NCBI GenBank assembly: GCA_020747065.1
Contig: JAGMVK010000021.1
Coordinates: forward strand, 372,001 to 436,000
DNA length: 64,000 nt
From: Cadophora sp. MPI-SDFR-AT-0126
Taxonomy: Eukaryota > Ascomycota > Leotiomycetes > Helotiales > Ploettnerulaceae
Reading direction: 5' to 3'
Shown here: positions 35,930 to 47,604 of the stretch, one piece after another
Layout: each line of letters starts with the position of its first letter
How positions within the stretch are numbered: the stretch's first letter is position 1
Program-made: the position numbers and the translations under genes
Notes under the pieces: generated by a model
The model's input: the letters and a program-made list of their open reading frames with translations, nothing else
The model's database searches: none
Told to the model about the DNA's origin: nothing

Positions 35930-37735
35930 ATGCTAAACGACAATCCGTCGACTGGCAAAGCGTCCAGTTTTAATTTTTTCAAACGGTTTGTCAGGTTTTG
36001 CCCCGGAAGGATATCCCGCATAATCATTGCTAATCCAACTCCCGCACAAAGGATACACTCCCGACGCACCTCGAGGGACGGAAATAATACCAACACCATC
36101 ACCTCACCCACCAACCAGACCCCATCCGAATCACAAATAGAACTCAATTCTTCCTTTCCAGAGCATCCTTCCTACCCACCCACAACTGCCTCACTCATCA
36201 CCGCACTCCATGTCTCGCTACTGGCGACTCCAGCCGAAGATCGCTTGACACACATCGAGCTCCTCCAAAAACTCCTACATACACTTACCTTTCCCAACTC
36301 CAAGTCCAACTCCAACAATGACACAAATGCAACTACCGACCCTCTATCGACCACTGCACTCTCCTCGCCCTCTTTCCACCAAAAAGCCTACACCTACCTC
36401 ACCAAAACTCACAAAACCGACAACCTATCCGTAGCATACATCCGCGAAACCACCTGTGCATATTGCTTTATAGACAGCAGCGACCACAAACCAAAGTTAG
36501 ACTCGAATTCAAACAGTCAAGCTACTTCTTGTCATAGTACTAGGCCGAATCCTAGCGACCAAGAACAGAAGACGGTGCTCTTCCTAAGTGAGCTCGAATG
36601 TGCACTTCTCGGTGTTGAAGGATGGACGAGAGGCGACAGATGTTGGTGTGGTGGTGTGGAGAAGAGGGAGAAGGAGAGGAAGGAGAGGGTAGAAAAAGAA
36701 AGGCTTGAAAGGGTTGAGAGAGCTGAGAGGGCTGAGAGACTAAGGGTGGAGGGTGTTGAGAGGAGAAAACAGATCTCTGGAGAGGGGAGAATGATGGAAA
36801 GGGAGACGGAAAAGGGGAGAGAAAAGGTTAAAGAGAAGGAGAGGCAGATCATACGCGATTGGACGATGAATGGATCTGCGAAGATGGAGGGACCAGCCAG
36901 TGGAGATTCGAACGCAGCTCATAACGAAAACGTGAAGAAAGACGTCCAACGTCGTGCATCCGAACCAGGGACTGCAACACCTACGACACCTCCAACAACA
37001 TCCCAACCACCAGACTCGGCTCCAAACAGTCCTACATCCCTCAAAACCCGCCTAATAACCTTCCCCGTCCCTCGCAATTATGCCCTCAAACCCTATGAGT
37101 CGGAGCAGAAGCCTGGCCTGGACGGCTATAGTGCCGACCAAGAGCGCGAGGAACGCTTCGGCGAAGAGTACAACCGCTACCTTGCTCGAGTACAAGAAGA
37201 ACGAGAAAGGGACGCGAGGATGCGAGAGCGAGACCTTGAGAGAGCAAGCATGATAGGAATGAACAACCAAGGAGAACGAGGGCGACGAAGAGAGACGACA
37301 GGATACGGTGTACCATATAACAATAACCCCCCTCAAATAAGCGCTATCGTCACCGGAGGATACGGCTCAGGTACCATACCGTGTCCTCCTCGCCCTCGCT
37401 TCATCAACCCCAACACTGGAATGCCCATACCACGCGACGTCGTTGTTTCCAGATCCGCCCAACAAAACGGAGCATACGCAGCCTCGTACGATAGGAATTG
37501 CAATCGAGAGACTCCTCGCACCAGGGAGCTAGATCGATATGTGGGAACCGGGACAGGCACCTCGTCGTATATCTCTGCTTCGCGCTCGGCTTCGTATGCA
37601 GGTACGGGTACGGGAGCAGGCAGAAGTTCCCTGTCGTCTTCGTACATCGCTCCGACTCCGAGTAGTCCTCCGCCGACATCGGGTGCGACATCAGACTCAA
37701 CCCTATATTCGAGCGCAAATTCGTCGTCGGAGTGA
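35930..37735 (+). CDS. Low-complexity protein of unknown function
   Basis: Single open frame of 601 aa with no family I recognise. The N-terminus has a basic and hydrophobic segment (FNFFKRFVRFCPGRISRIII). A helical region (DRLTHIELLQKLLHTLTF) and several Cys residues follow (CAYCFIDSS, then GDRCWCGG), a spacing that might bind a metal but matches no known finger. A long Arg/Glu heptad stretch (about residues 245-310) predicts a coiled coil. The C-terminal half is Ser/Thr/Pro/Gly-rich and ends in SSANSSSE. Codon and length features are consistent with a real gene; function is unknown. Confidence 0.6.
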   Translation: MLNDNPSTGKASSFNFFKRFVRFCPGRISRIIIANPTPAQRIHSRRTSRDGNNTNTITSPTNQTPSESQIELNSSFPEHPSYPPTTASLITALHVSLLATPAEDRLTHIELLQKLLHTLTFPNSKSNSNNDTNATTDPLSTTALSSPSFHQKAYTYLTKTHKTDNLSVAYIRETTCAYCFIDSSDHKPKLDSNSNSQATSCHSTRPNPSDQEQKTVLFLSELECALLGVEGWTRGDRCWCGGVEKREKERKERVEKERLERVERAERAERLRVEGVERRKQISGEGRMMERETEKGREKVKEKERQIIRDWTMNGSAKMEGPASGDSNAAHNENVKKDVQRRASEPGTATPTTPPTTSQPPDSAPNSPTSLKTRLITFPVPRNYALKPYESEQKPGLDGYSADQEREERFGEEYNRYLARVQEERERDARMRERDLERASMIGMNNQGERGRRRETTGYGVPYNNNPPQISAIVTGGYGSGTIPCPPRPRFINPNTGMPIPRDVVVSRSAQQNGAYAASYDRNCNRETPRTRELDRYVGTGTGTSSYISASRSASYAGTGTGAGRSSLSSSYIAPTPSSPPPTSGATSDSTLYSSANSSSE

Positions 37736-38191
37736 CGGAATCTACGGATTCGCATCTGGGCCCGGTAGTCGTATCGAAAGCCGGGACGAGACGGAGGCGG
37801 AGCTAACAGATTGATGGGACGTGCTAACATAGCATAAGCACTTGAGTCAAGGCATTAGTGCACACTGGGCAGCTGGGGCGGACTTCCGTCAATCAGTCAA
37901 TCAATCCCAAGAAAGTCTAAATTTTATTTAGATCAACAGATCCTAGTACAAATACCGTGCTTACTGTACCTATATGTCCGGAGCCGCCGGGAAAAGAAAT
38001 GTACCAATAGGAAAGTTCGGATCGAATCCGTATCACTGGAGGTGAATAGGAGAGCGAGAGCCTAGAGTAAACAAAATTCTATTCCTGGTCTGGTCTCGTC
38101 TTTCTGTAGCTTTCCTGATATAGTACTGTACAATGTAGACAACCCACCATCTAATAAACGAATAAAGAGACATACTTTTGAGATGGCAAAA
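37736..38191. other. Convergent intergenic region
   Basis: 3' flanks of the low-complexity gene and the desaturase. A B-box-like sequence near 38011 was checked and is not part of a tRNA. Confidence 0.45.
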
Positions 38192-39920
38192 TCACTCCCA
38201 GTGTCCGTGAAGAAAGTCCCCATCATTCAAGACCCGCTCCTGACATTCTCGCATGAAACGAGCCTGTCGTCCCACCTCTTCTAATCTACTCAGCACCTTG
38301 CCATTGCATTCCACAAATCCGTAGACCTCGTACTTGACACCCACCTCCTTAGACCAAACCTTAACCTCCTCGCTGGCTTGGCGCAAGTTGTGTCTGGGCA
38401 TCGTTGGGAACAGATGGTGGATAGTCTGGAACTGGAGGCCGCCGTGCATCCAGTCCAACCAAGCGGGGCAGTCCACATCCATCGTCGTGCGCAGCTGTTG
38501 CAAAGCCCATGGCTCGTTACGACTAGGCGTGATGGTTGACATGGCGAAATGCGAGAGTGTGAATTGTACATGTAGCGGCATAGTGACCATGTGCGAGATC
38601 ATGAGGAAGAGGAAGCGTTGCGTCCAGGTTGGGATGGAACACCACATAATCAGGTATCCGAACCAGAACCAGAAGAAGACTTGGCCGGAGAGCTCGTAGA
38701 ATCGGTGCCATCTGTTGGACTTGGGACCCTTGTCCATGAAGATGAATTCGAGGGACAGTACGTAGAGATTAAAGCGTCCGAAACAGAGGAGTGGGTAGTA
38801 GAGGTATTTCTGGTAGGGGACGACGGTCTGGGCGAAGGCATTATACGCCATGATACGGTCGTGGTAGGTGGAGTATAGCGATTTGAAGAACTCCGTTGAA
38901 ACGGCCATGAATGGGAGATGTTGGATACCTTCGTCGTGAGCTGGGTCGTTGGTCACGATGTGATGAATGTTGTGAGAGCGTTTCCACCAGCCCATTGAAA
39001 GACCACCCAAGTGGTTGCCGATGGTCATGCCAATGAGAGTGTCGATTTGGTAGTTGTGAGTGATACCTTTGTGCCCAGCATCGTGGGCAATGAAGACCAT
39101 TTGATGCCAGAAGCCACCCATGAAGATTGACGAGGTAATATACCAGCCGTTGTGGAGTAGGAAGACCATAGTAGCGAAGATGACACTCAGTCTGAAGATG
39201 TCGCTCAGGTAAGCCCAGTAATTACAGTCATATAGACCTCGATCCTCTAGCTTGGCGATGAGGTTTCGGAACGATTTAGCGATATCGTCAAGCTTTTCTT
39301 GGTCCATTGGCGAAGCGGATTCAGTTGGCTCTGAAGTCAATTCAGGAAGTTTGATGTCTTTCTGAATTTTGGTCTTTGGTGGAGGAGAAGTTTCAACGTC
39401 GGAGACTGATGAGCGAGATGAGATAGAACCATTACGAGCCCGGCGGCGAGTAAGTTCTGGACTGAGGAGGTCGTCGTCAAAAATATCAGAAAGGTTTGCT
39501 GAGCTGCTGAGCGATTCTGTCTCAGATCCATCGTCGATCTCTATTTCGACAGTCTCCTGGGTCTCTTCTCCATATCCTCTTTGCAATGGTGGAAGGACAT
39601 TCTCCCATCTGTTTGCAAGAACACCAATCTGATAACGAAGCATTTGCTTCCTCACATCGGCGGGATGAAATCTGCCAAATTGACAAGTCTCAGCCTCGTG
39701 ATCTTTCGATTGGGGTAACGGGGGAAAGTTACGCAACAACTTCATCGCTCGCATCTCTACCAACCATGTGTAAAATGCACTTGTCTCCTCCGGGATGATA
39801 TTGCAACCATGAATCCAGCTTTAAAACCTTTCGATCGAGAATCACAATTGCGTGGCCATCATCGATCAGCTGGTTGACCTCGACAGGACACAGTACAGTC
39901 TCTCTTTTCGAAGGCGCCAT
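38192..39920 (-). CDS. Sphingolipid delta-8 desaturase with N-terminal cytochrome b5
   Basis: ER membrane enzyme that inserts a delta-8 double bond into the long-chain base of glucosylceramides. Exons 39920-39733 and 39671-38192 give 555 aa. The cytochrome b5 domain has heme ligands H42 in YHPGGDK and H65 in AFHP; the splice (donor GTAACT, acceptor TTGGCAG) creates this second site. An acidic Ser-rich linker of about 100 residues is followed by the three histidine boxes of front-end desaturases: HDAGH, SHNIHH and QTIHH, with hydrophobic segments between them. I chose the ATG at 39920 because MAPSKRE resembles the usual start. An in-frame ATG at 40052 would add 44 hydrophobic residues that probably reflect a pyrimidine-rich leader. 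A fatty-acid front-end desaturase is less likely. Confidence 0.9.
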
Positions 39921-42900
39921 GTTCGATAGATGGTAAACGACAGTCTGGAGAAATATGAATGCGTAAAGGGGCGAAAGAGCGAAGAGAAGGAGAAAAACAC
40001 ACGGGGAAAAAACCAAAAATTTCAAGAAAATCAAGGCCGGTAACCTTCTCATATAAGAGCATATTGAACCCCTTAGCCAAGGACCTGAAAGTAGGATCTT
40101 TTGTAGGAATGACCCCGAATAGGGAAGGTGTTCGTTGAGATTGCGCCCCAGAGAGAACCCTGCAGCGCAGCTCTATTGCGCGGCCCCTGCCCCCGATAGA
40201 CCGACACCCAAGATATTCTGGGGAATTCAGAATTTCAGGTGTCTCGATGGATATGGGAAACTTGGCGTCCAGAGATCGCAAGTTTGGATGCGTCTGGATT
40301 TAGACTAAGTGGACCGCAAAGTTCTGTCGAGTTGCTCGGATATCAGATTCGTTGGACCCCTATTTGGACCCCTGGTGGGACCCTCCACCAGCTGCCGAAA
40401 GCCAATTTCTTGGAGAGTCAGCTCAGAAGGAGAAAAGGCATGATTCTGTATTCCAAAACCTAAATAGAACGGGGCATGCCGAGGTCAATTTTGTGGAAGT
40501 TGAGACTGACAAGTCCCCTGATCAACCTGAATCCTGATTTGAGTGTAAAGCTTGGCAACCAACTTTTTTTAAAATTGCCTCGGACGAGTTGGTGGCACCA
40601 CTTTAACCACAGGCGACTGACTTTTAGCATGTGTATGCGGTAGAAGCCCGTCGTGCATGCCGTTCCAAGACACGATAATCGTTTTCGATACGCCACCATG
40701 TGTCCTTCTCGTGTGTAAACAGGGCTGCCAGCGCTATCGCACTCGTTGGCCGAAAAGGGTTTGGCGGCTATTTACATTTTCGCGAAACGAGTACGGTAAC
40801 CGACCGAATCTTGAGAGTGGATTCAGGAGACGGGGCTGTGCCAGAAGAAAAGGATGGACATGACGCGTCTGATTGGGCCGACCCATCGGATGAATCTGAA
40901 AAATTGTCCGTGTTGGAAATGTGAAGTTAAAGTTTCGCCGACACGGCGCCAATGAGCTGACAGCGGGTTGAAGACATTGACGACTCTGTCCTCTCGGTGG
41001 ATTTTTCCCGCCGACCGCATTCGCTTGTTCGTATCGTCTCATCGTATGGCGAAGGCTTGCGTACTCCTGAGGCTGATCATCAGAAGGATGCCCTTCCTGT
41101 GACCCTGCTTTACTTGGAATTTATGCGAAGTACAGCATGCACAGGTCTGTGTTTCCTGGGTCTCAAGTCGCGGTCGCGGTCGTACTGCGGCACGGGTGAA
41201 TGGGTAGGTATTAAGCGGAGACACGAACGGGATCAAGGAGGTAAGGTTTGAAGAAGATCTCGGAACGGATGTCGCTCAACATTGCTGTCCTGGCGGAGAT
41301 ATTGGTGAGCTGGTCGGAATTTGAAAATAATTGATTTGGCAGCAGATTTCATCGTCTCAGCTTGTTCCGTCGCTCCCGAGTTGAAGATGTCGACTGATGA
41401 TTTCGCATCCACAAGAAGTTCCGCAAGGCTTGCGTTTTGATTTGGTCGTTCTGGCCCCGTCCATCGAAGTAATGTAGGAGGCAAGACACCTCTCACGCTG
41501 TTCCTTGTCTTCTCCATGTCCTAGTCGTTTTCGGCTCGAGTATCGGTACGTATCATACTCACCGGCTCAACGAGTCTATTTCAATTGGTTATCGCGTCGC
41601 TCTCGCGAAGAGAAAGTTCAACCAGATTGCGTGTTCGACATCCCGCCAGGCTCCATTTTCGTAAGCTATAGAACAATTAAATTCTTTTCGATAGAATCGT
41701 AAGAGATATCTCTGAGGTATGTTTCGCAGATTCAAGGCACTGCCCATGTTCGAACAAACGTATGAGGTGGAGCTGAATACAAGAGAAATTTAGACAAGTA
41801 GCTACTGCAACTGGCTCTACACGTATCTTCCCACTGAAGGACCCGTGCACAGGAAAGCCAACAGTCACTGCGGGGATTGGGCCAGATGCAGAAAAGCATA
41901 AAGATGAGCAAAGACATTGCTGTGGTCGGAGGTGAGGCCATAGGCGTCAACAGGTGCATGAAGACCAGAACCTTTCTTTCGCTTAAAGAAGAAAAGTATG
42001 GTCCTCGTACATTATAGCAAGAGCCACTCTCTTATGGAGAATTCATAACATAGGCTTGCCATGGAGGCATATCTTGGACAGGGTCATTCCTTTTAGAGGT
42101 GACAACTACCCGCAAGATACCAGAGAAAACGTGTTTGACACACCAGATGGTGAAGCAGGAGATAGTGACCTCGCAGTGTGGATACTCTCATCACAAATGC
42201 CGTTTGGGCTGACTAGAGATAGATTCCGTGCACTGCACGTATTCTGAACCATGACGGAATTCGCAAATTCGACCAACACAATCGCAAAATTTGGAAGGAT
42301 ACTTAGGAGGCCGCAGCTTCAATGCCAGATTCCATGACCAAACCCGAGGCTTTCAGAGTATACGCCTGTTCGCACTGGGTCATACTGTCCAAAAACTGCT
42401 CCAAAGATGGCAACAGCAGGATCATTCCAGGCTATGATTGTCGCTTCCATCATCGTTCGCTTGATAACAGGATGTTGCTCTTTGGAGACGCACGCATACC
42501 AACTCATGTAAGGTTGATTCAAGTAGAGCTTCGCGAAGACTGCGAATATGACGTGTCTAAAACTACTGCAAAGCAAGGGAAGAGGTTGATGACGCCTGGA
42601 AGGGGGTGGGTGGATCTGGGATTTCCCCGTGCATGGGAGGAAGCGGGAGTTGACAGCAGGGATGTCGATCATCAAGTCTAGGTCTGTATCGTTCGCTACC
42701 AGCGAGAAAGGGTCTTATTTTTGGATATGAGACATGAATATGCTGTTTCAGGAGGGGAATGAGGTTGAGGAAGGTTCGATGGCGCGGGAGGGTCGATAGA
42801 TATGTGGGCTAGCGCTGCCATTCTCGAAGGGGGGTCACCCGGCGCCGGAACTCTCGGATGTGAATGTTAAATGAACAACACCTCATACCCAGCGTTTACA

Positions 42901-43662
42901 TCTATGTATTCGTCCAACCTGAATATTTCGTACTTCCAGTGATCGACTGCTGAGTGAAGACTTCTGTATGTCGATGTCTATTGGATGTCAACGATACCCC
43001 TCGATCGCCCGCTTTCTGGCTGGCGAAGCGAGCTGACCTCAGTCTCTTGATTGCTTAGCACAACCACATCGCGTCCAAACACGCTCTCAAACAGATCTCA
43101 AAGTACTTCAAGAGAATCAAAACTGGATATTAAAGAATGAGACAATCATACCTTCAACCGAACCTCTTCCGGACTTCCGCCGTGAGGTAATATAGGAACG
43201 GCCTCATAACGGTAAGTCATCCGGAAGGGGCATACTGAGTCGCGCAGCACGATGCAGGCCACGCCTGACGATGAGCTTCTTCCTGCTGTCGCTCTTGAAC
43301 ATGTATCGTGTCTTTTCTTCGAGTGTCAGAGAAGTTGGGGAGAAGTCCGATATTTAATCTAGGGGTTAAGATCAAATCAGGAGACCTTAGTAATCCCCAG
43401 CACGCTTTACCGTAACTAGAAAATGCTTAACGTTATTGGTAGGAAACTTGAACCAATTCATCTGGCGATATAAAGTCGAATCCAAAAGGCTTTTTTTTGC
43501 TTCTTGTGTATCAGAATGTCGCTCGTTGAAGACATTTAGGATGCTTCCTATCAACAGGCATATTTTCTTCAGAATCTTGACAGTTCCTTGACACCTAAAC
43601 TCTTCCCGGATCTCGGCACCCAAAGGGGGATGTCTACAACCGGGGTCAAGATCTCGGCTTTT
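39921..43662. other. Gene-poor tract between the desaturase and GT8
   Basis: About 3.7 kb without a recognisable gene. Candidates are weak: a 94-codon minus frame (41517-41233) with a good start context, and a pair of overlapping frames on opposite strands at 42319-42681. None shows a known motif or convincing splice partners. The desaturase promoter lies at the left end. No terminal repeats or transposase remnants were seen. Confidence 0.4.
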
Positions 43663-44670
43663 TCAAGTCGCTAATGTTTTCGGGGAAACGACAGGCTTCG
43701 TGCTGGCATGTTCCAAAAGCTCCAGAGCGGAAGAGCTCTTCCGAACCATTTCCAAGACTGCCGTCTCACCCATACGGTCTCTCGCAGTCTCCCAACTTTC
43801 ATACTCCTCCCACCACCATTGATGCGTCACTCCATCCCTCCCCAAATACCCAGCAATACCGTCAGCCCCTACACGTTCGCTCCAGGGCTTGTCCACGATG
43901 TAATGCAGGTTTCTGATCTCTTCGCCCTTCCACATTTCCGGATGCCAGTACCGCATTGTCTTCAGTGCATTATACTGGTATCCGACTGCTTTCCACTTCC
44001 CTCGGAAGAACTCTGCGAGAAAGTCTTGATCCGGAAACATGAAATGCTTCACAAGCGGTGAGTTTTCCAGAAAACTCAGCATCTCTTCCCACAGCTGCTC
44101 ATAAGGCGTGCATATGAAGAGTCCACTGTTGAGGAGAGTGTGTGTTCTGGGCCCGTCCCCATCTCTTGGAACGGGAGCAGGATTGTCCAGACAAGTTGGA
44201 TGCGTGAGACCAGTATACGCGCAGTTTTCCTTGACCCAATCGTCAGGAGCCCATTCATCTTTATCCAAATTACAGACACAACAATGGTTCGCAGCGATCC
44301 AATCTCGTCCAGGCAGTGAGAGATCGAAAAGCTCATCCATGTTGCGGAAAACCAACATATCTGCATCCAGAAAAACCAGCTTCTCATACTCGAACAGTTC
44401 AAAGATTCGCAATTTTGTCCAGGTATCCTCAAATCTTGCTGCGATCAAGTTCCGCTGCTCTTTTGGAACCAGAGGTTCCGTTTGTCTGAGAATCGCATTG
44501 CTCAGTGTTGCTTCGTGGCGAAGTGCTGGGAGACATTCCTTCGGTAAGCTTGGAGTGTAGAGAATGATGAGCGGATATTTTGACTTGTGCTTTTGGAGGC
44601 TGTGTGCAAGAAGAACTGCACCTGCGATGTAGTTCGTTCGAGTCAGTAGGGTCACCCACGCCCAACCCAT
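43663..44670 (-). CDS. Glycosyltransferase family 8 protein (galactinol synthase/glycogenin-like)
   Basis: Single exon, 335 aa. It begins WVTLLTRTNYIAGAVLLAHS, the GT8 nucleotide-sugar entry strand, and has the metal-binding DXD in VFLDADMLVFRNMDELF. Later GT8 segments are LLNSGLFICTPYEQLW, DQDFLAEFFRGKW and HYIVDKPWSER. No signal peptide or membrane anchor is apparent, suggesting a cytosolic enzyme that adds a sugar (glucose or galactose) to a small acceptor, with retention of configuration. Acceptor identity cannot be decided; galactinol synthase-like and glycogenin-like are both possible by length. It sits next to a secreted GH12 gene and an HET gene. Confidence 0.88.
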   Translation of the reverse strand: MGWAWVTLLTRTNYIAGAVLLAHSLQKHKSKYPLIILYTPSLPKECLPALRHEATLSNAILRQTEPLVPKEQRNLIAARFEDTWTKLRIFELFEYEKLVFLDADMLVFRNMDELFDLSLPGRDWIAANHCCVCNLDKDEWAPDDWVKENCAYTGLTHPTCLDNPAPVPRDGDGPRTHTLLNSGLFICTPYEQLWEEMLSFLENSPLVKHFMFPDQDFLAEFFRGKWKAVGYQYNALKTMRYWHPEMWKGEEIRNLHYIVDKPWSERVGADGIAGYLGRDGVTHQWWWEEYESWETARDRMGETAVLEMVRKSSSALELLEHASTKPVVSPKTLAT

Positions 44671-45465
44671 CGTGAGATTCTCAGATCAATTTCTATATTA
44701 TGGCACGACAGATTTAAGTGACATGTTCTGCGTCGACGGCGGCTAGTGCTTAGCTCGGAAATCGACGCATCATCATGGTAATACAAGTGTCTCGCTTCGG
44801 GTGCCGAAGACGTATAGGCTCGACAATCGACCCCTTCCAATTATTATCTCCTGAGTAACTTGGCAATAGTATTAGCCCAGTATCAAATGGCACAGTGAGT
44901 GAACAGCATCTATTCTTAGTCATTTGATTTCTGAATGAAGCTCTCCTGAAATGATTGGTTTCCTCGATCGCTCCAGCGACTCTTTCCTCATGTAAAAGAC
45001 CGCACTGATTGTACTTGACTTACTATTAGAAAAGCTTCATTGTGTATCTCAACATCATCTAGGAACTCTAATGACATTGAGGTGAGCTGAAGTTCATAAT
45101 GCGTTGGCTTGGCTGGGTAAGGTGAGCCTCACAAGGTGACTCCCAAGGGAGTGCGCTTTAGAAAGACAGCAAGTGCTCCGAGGAACGCGGAGCTAAGATC
45201 ACCAATGAGCCTTTACATTTGAGAATCTCGCTTCACACTTGAAGGCCATGAGAAGAAATTGGTTGGCTGGGACAGAATTCTCCCTCTTGAAAGTTGTTTT
45301 GACACCGATGCGACAAACATGTCTGCCTTCATTTGCTCCATATGTGCATGATAATATGTACAATAGAAATCCGCCTCAATGCTACCTTCCAGGACAGCCT
45401 TCAGGGTCAACCAATTGAGTAGTTGTCGAACTGCAGAGATTTCCATGTTCACTCTGACGCCACAT
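44671..45465. other. GT8 upstream region
   Basis: Promoter of the GT8 gene and 3' flank of the GH12 gene, both minus strand. Frames here are short and unsupported. Confidence 0.4.
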
Positions 45466-46440
45466 TTAGTTGACCTTGATGGTGTATGCAGAGGTAGCAA
45501 AGACAACATTGGAGCCTAGAATTGTTAGTATTACACCTCAAAAGCCCAGAGGGGAACACTAACCGGTGAAAGGCTCGGTACCAGCTTGCAAGCTGGTGAC
45601 AACAGCAGAGGTAGAGACACCCTGGCTGCTAGTCAGGTAGTTGAAGAAAAGCTTCAGGTCGCCATTGAAGTTGCCAATATTGGATGGAGCGACGAAAGAG
45701 AAAACAGTGGTGTCGCCATTTGGTCCCTTGAAGAGGTTCCACTTGGTGCCCAAGATGGTTGGAGTCGCAACGGGAACAGCATTTCCGGCAGAGTTGTAGG
45801 TCGATGAGATGGGACCGGCTCCTCCGTATGATCCAAGCCAAACCATGATCTCGTACTGGTTGTTAGCTCCAACTGATGGGGCGAGCCAGAGATCATAGGA
45901 CACGTCGGACACAACGTTGGTGCCGGATTGTCTGAGGACAAATTAGTAGGCAACGCCACTTGCCAGAATAATGGGATGTCCCCACCTCCATGTCCATGTT
46001 GATGGGATCGATGAGATTGCTGAAAGCTTCTTGTTCACGTTCTCGAGAGCGACGTTGGAGTAGGACTTGACTTGGTTTGCTCCACCAGCCCATGTCCAAG
46101 AAGTTGACCAGGAGAACGAGCCTAGTGAATGGATCAGCATCAGATTTCTTCAAGTTCCAATGCCAAGAAAGAGTATCCTATGCTCGGCACTGAAATCGTT
46201 TGGCTTCGAGGAAAAGCCTTGCTTACCAGATGAACTCAGAGAATTGAAAGTGGTGCACTGAGAGCCAGAAGTGGCACTTCCAGCACCCCAGTTGTTGTGG
46301 TAAACTGTGTAACCACCAGTAGCAATGGAGCCCCAGTTCCCGCACATAGTAGTAGCACGCTTCTCAAGCTCAGTAGGAGTGGGAGATGCCACAACTGCGG
46401 CAGCCAAGAAGGCCGTCACGACAGAGATGCTGAACTTCAT
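45466..46440 (-). CDS. Secreted GH12 endoglucanase/xyloglucanase
   Basis: Glycoside hydrolase family 12 enzyme that cleaves beta-1,4-glucan or xyloglucan in plant cell walls. Four exons, 46440-46227, 46121-45986, 45931-45564 and 45515-45466, give 255 aa. The signal peptide [19 protein letters not shown] is followed by a Kex2-type KR at 27-28. The mature chain has MCGNWGS and YTVYHNNWG, then [10 protein letters not shown]. The catalytic nucleophile Glu is in YEIMVWLG and the acid/base Glu in GTEPFTG; the last splice falls just after this motif, and the final exon adds [15 protein letters not shown]. All expected catalytic features are present, so the gene appears intact. It is divergent from the HET gene, with about 1.2 kb between starts. 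Confidence 0.95.
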
Positions 46441-47604
46441 GATGATGATTCTGGAGATAATTTCGATACTGAAACGATTGTGTTTGAAAAAAAAAGAAGA
46501 AAAAAGCAGGAAAAGAACGAGTGTAAGTACGAAGACAATAAAGACAACGTGAGAATTAGCAGCTGATGGGCTGCAGAAGAATTTCCTTGGTGGGAAATAG
46601 GTACTTTTATACAAACAAGTAGCTGCGGAATACACTGACTTACCGGTTCAAAACAAGCAGTGCGGAGCACCAGCTACCGTCTCACATATATATACGAAAT
46701 GCTCGAATTGGCTGAAAGCCGTTACTTCTAGAAGAAAGAGGGGTCGATTTTCTGGAGGTTTTGATCCATAATTCCTCATGCGGGCAGATGCCGAAATTCA
46801 GATCGATCAGGCGAGGATCGTCGCAAGGAAAGCATCTTGGAGTAGATGAAGGGCCCAGCTGGTTTCCGCCAATCAGGTAATTCCCTGGAAAACAAACCGA
46901 GTCTTTTTGAGTTCTAAAATCTCCACCTGTTAAAATGATTGGCTTCGGAAGTCGGCTTCCTTTGTTTCGAGACGAAGTCCGAGATCTAAGGGGCTTGTGG
47001 ATGCTGTGGTATATTGGCGCAATACGCTTGTGTTTCTTTCGTGCTTTCAAGCTTGCTTCTTGAACACCTTCGAAATCATACCTCGTGCCGTGTGCATGGC
47101 GCTCTACCGCTTTATGACATGCATGATACCGAAATTCTGGTCTGCGGATTTTATCTCAAGCACTGCAGGTGGTTTCGGAACTGCCGCCTCGGCAGCGGAG
47201 GAGCTTAGCTGTTTGAATCAAGCTCCACTCAGCCACCCCAAATTGATTAATATAAAAGCTTTAAAACCACGAGCCTCTTTTCTATCGGGACCTGCTCGAC
47301 ACTTGGGCATATCAGTCCGCTTGTGCTTACGATGGTTCGATGACAGTGTTCAAAGCACTCTCAGAATCACAAATGAGCGAAAACAGTTCCCGTTCAAACA
47401 GCTATGACGGACTAGGCATTGCGGGCAGAGATAAAAGTAAACAATAATGTAGAGCAGCTCAGAATCAACAGCGTCGTCTGAACGGAAATATTCAACCCTC
47501 AAAGCGAACATCATAACTTGCACGTGATGCGTTGTTGCTGACTCCAGATGCATCGCACAAGGCCGCCCTCATCCTCTGAGCAGCGATCATAACATTAGCT
47601 AACG
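46441..47604. other. Divergent intergenic region (GH12 / HET)
   Basis: Contains the GH12 promoter, with a TATA box on the minus strand at 46611-46604, and the HET upstream region. No further gene is supported. Confidence 0.5.
46604..46611 (-). promoter_or_regulatory. TATA box of the GH12 gene
   Basis: TATAAAAG on the minus strand, about 165 nt upstream of the start codon, followed by a CT-rich leader. The spacing fits an inducible fungal secreted-enzyme promoter. Confidence 0.55.

Noticed and set aside
38005..38025. tRNA B-box-like sequence (GATCGAATC)
   Set aside because: There is no A box at the right distance and no cloverleaf arms can be drawn.
41233..41517. 94-codon minus-strand frame as a small gene
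   Set aside because: Reasonable start context, but no motif, no known relative and no expression evidence from sequence alone.
46441..47604. Possible CreA-type sites (SYGGRG) in the GH12 promoter
   Set aside because: A few matches exist, but the motif is so short that similar numbers are expected by chance in any kilobase.
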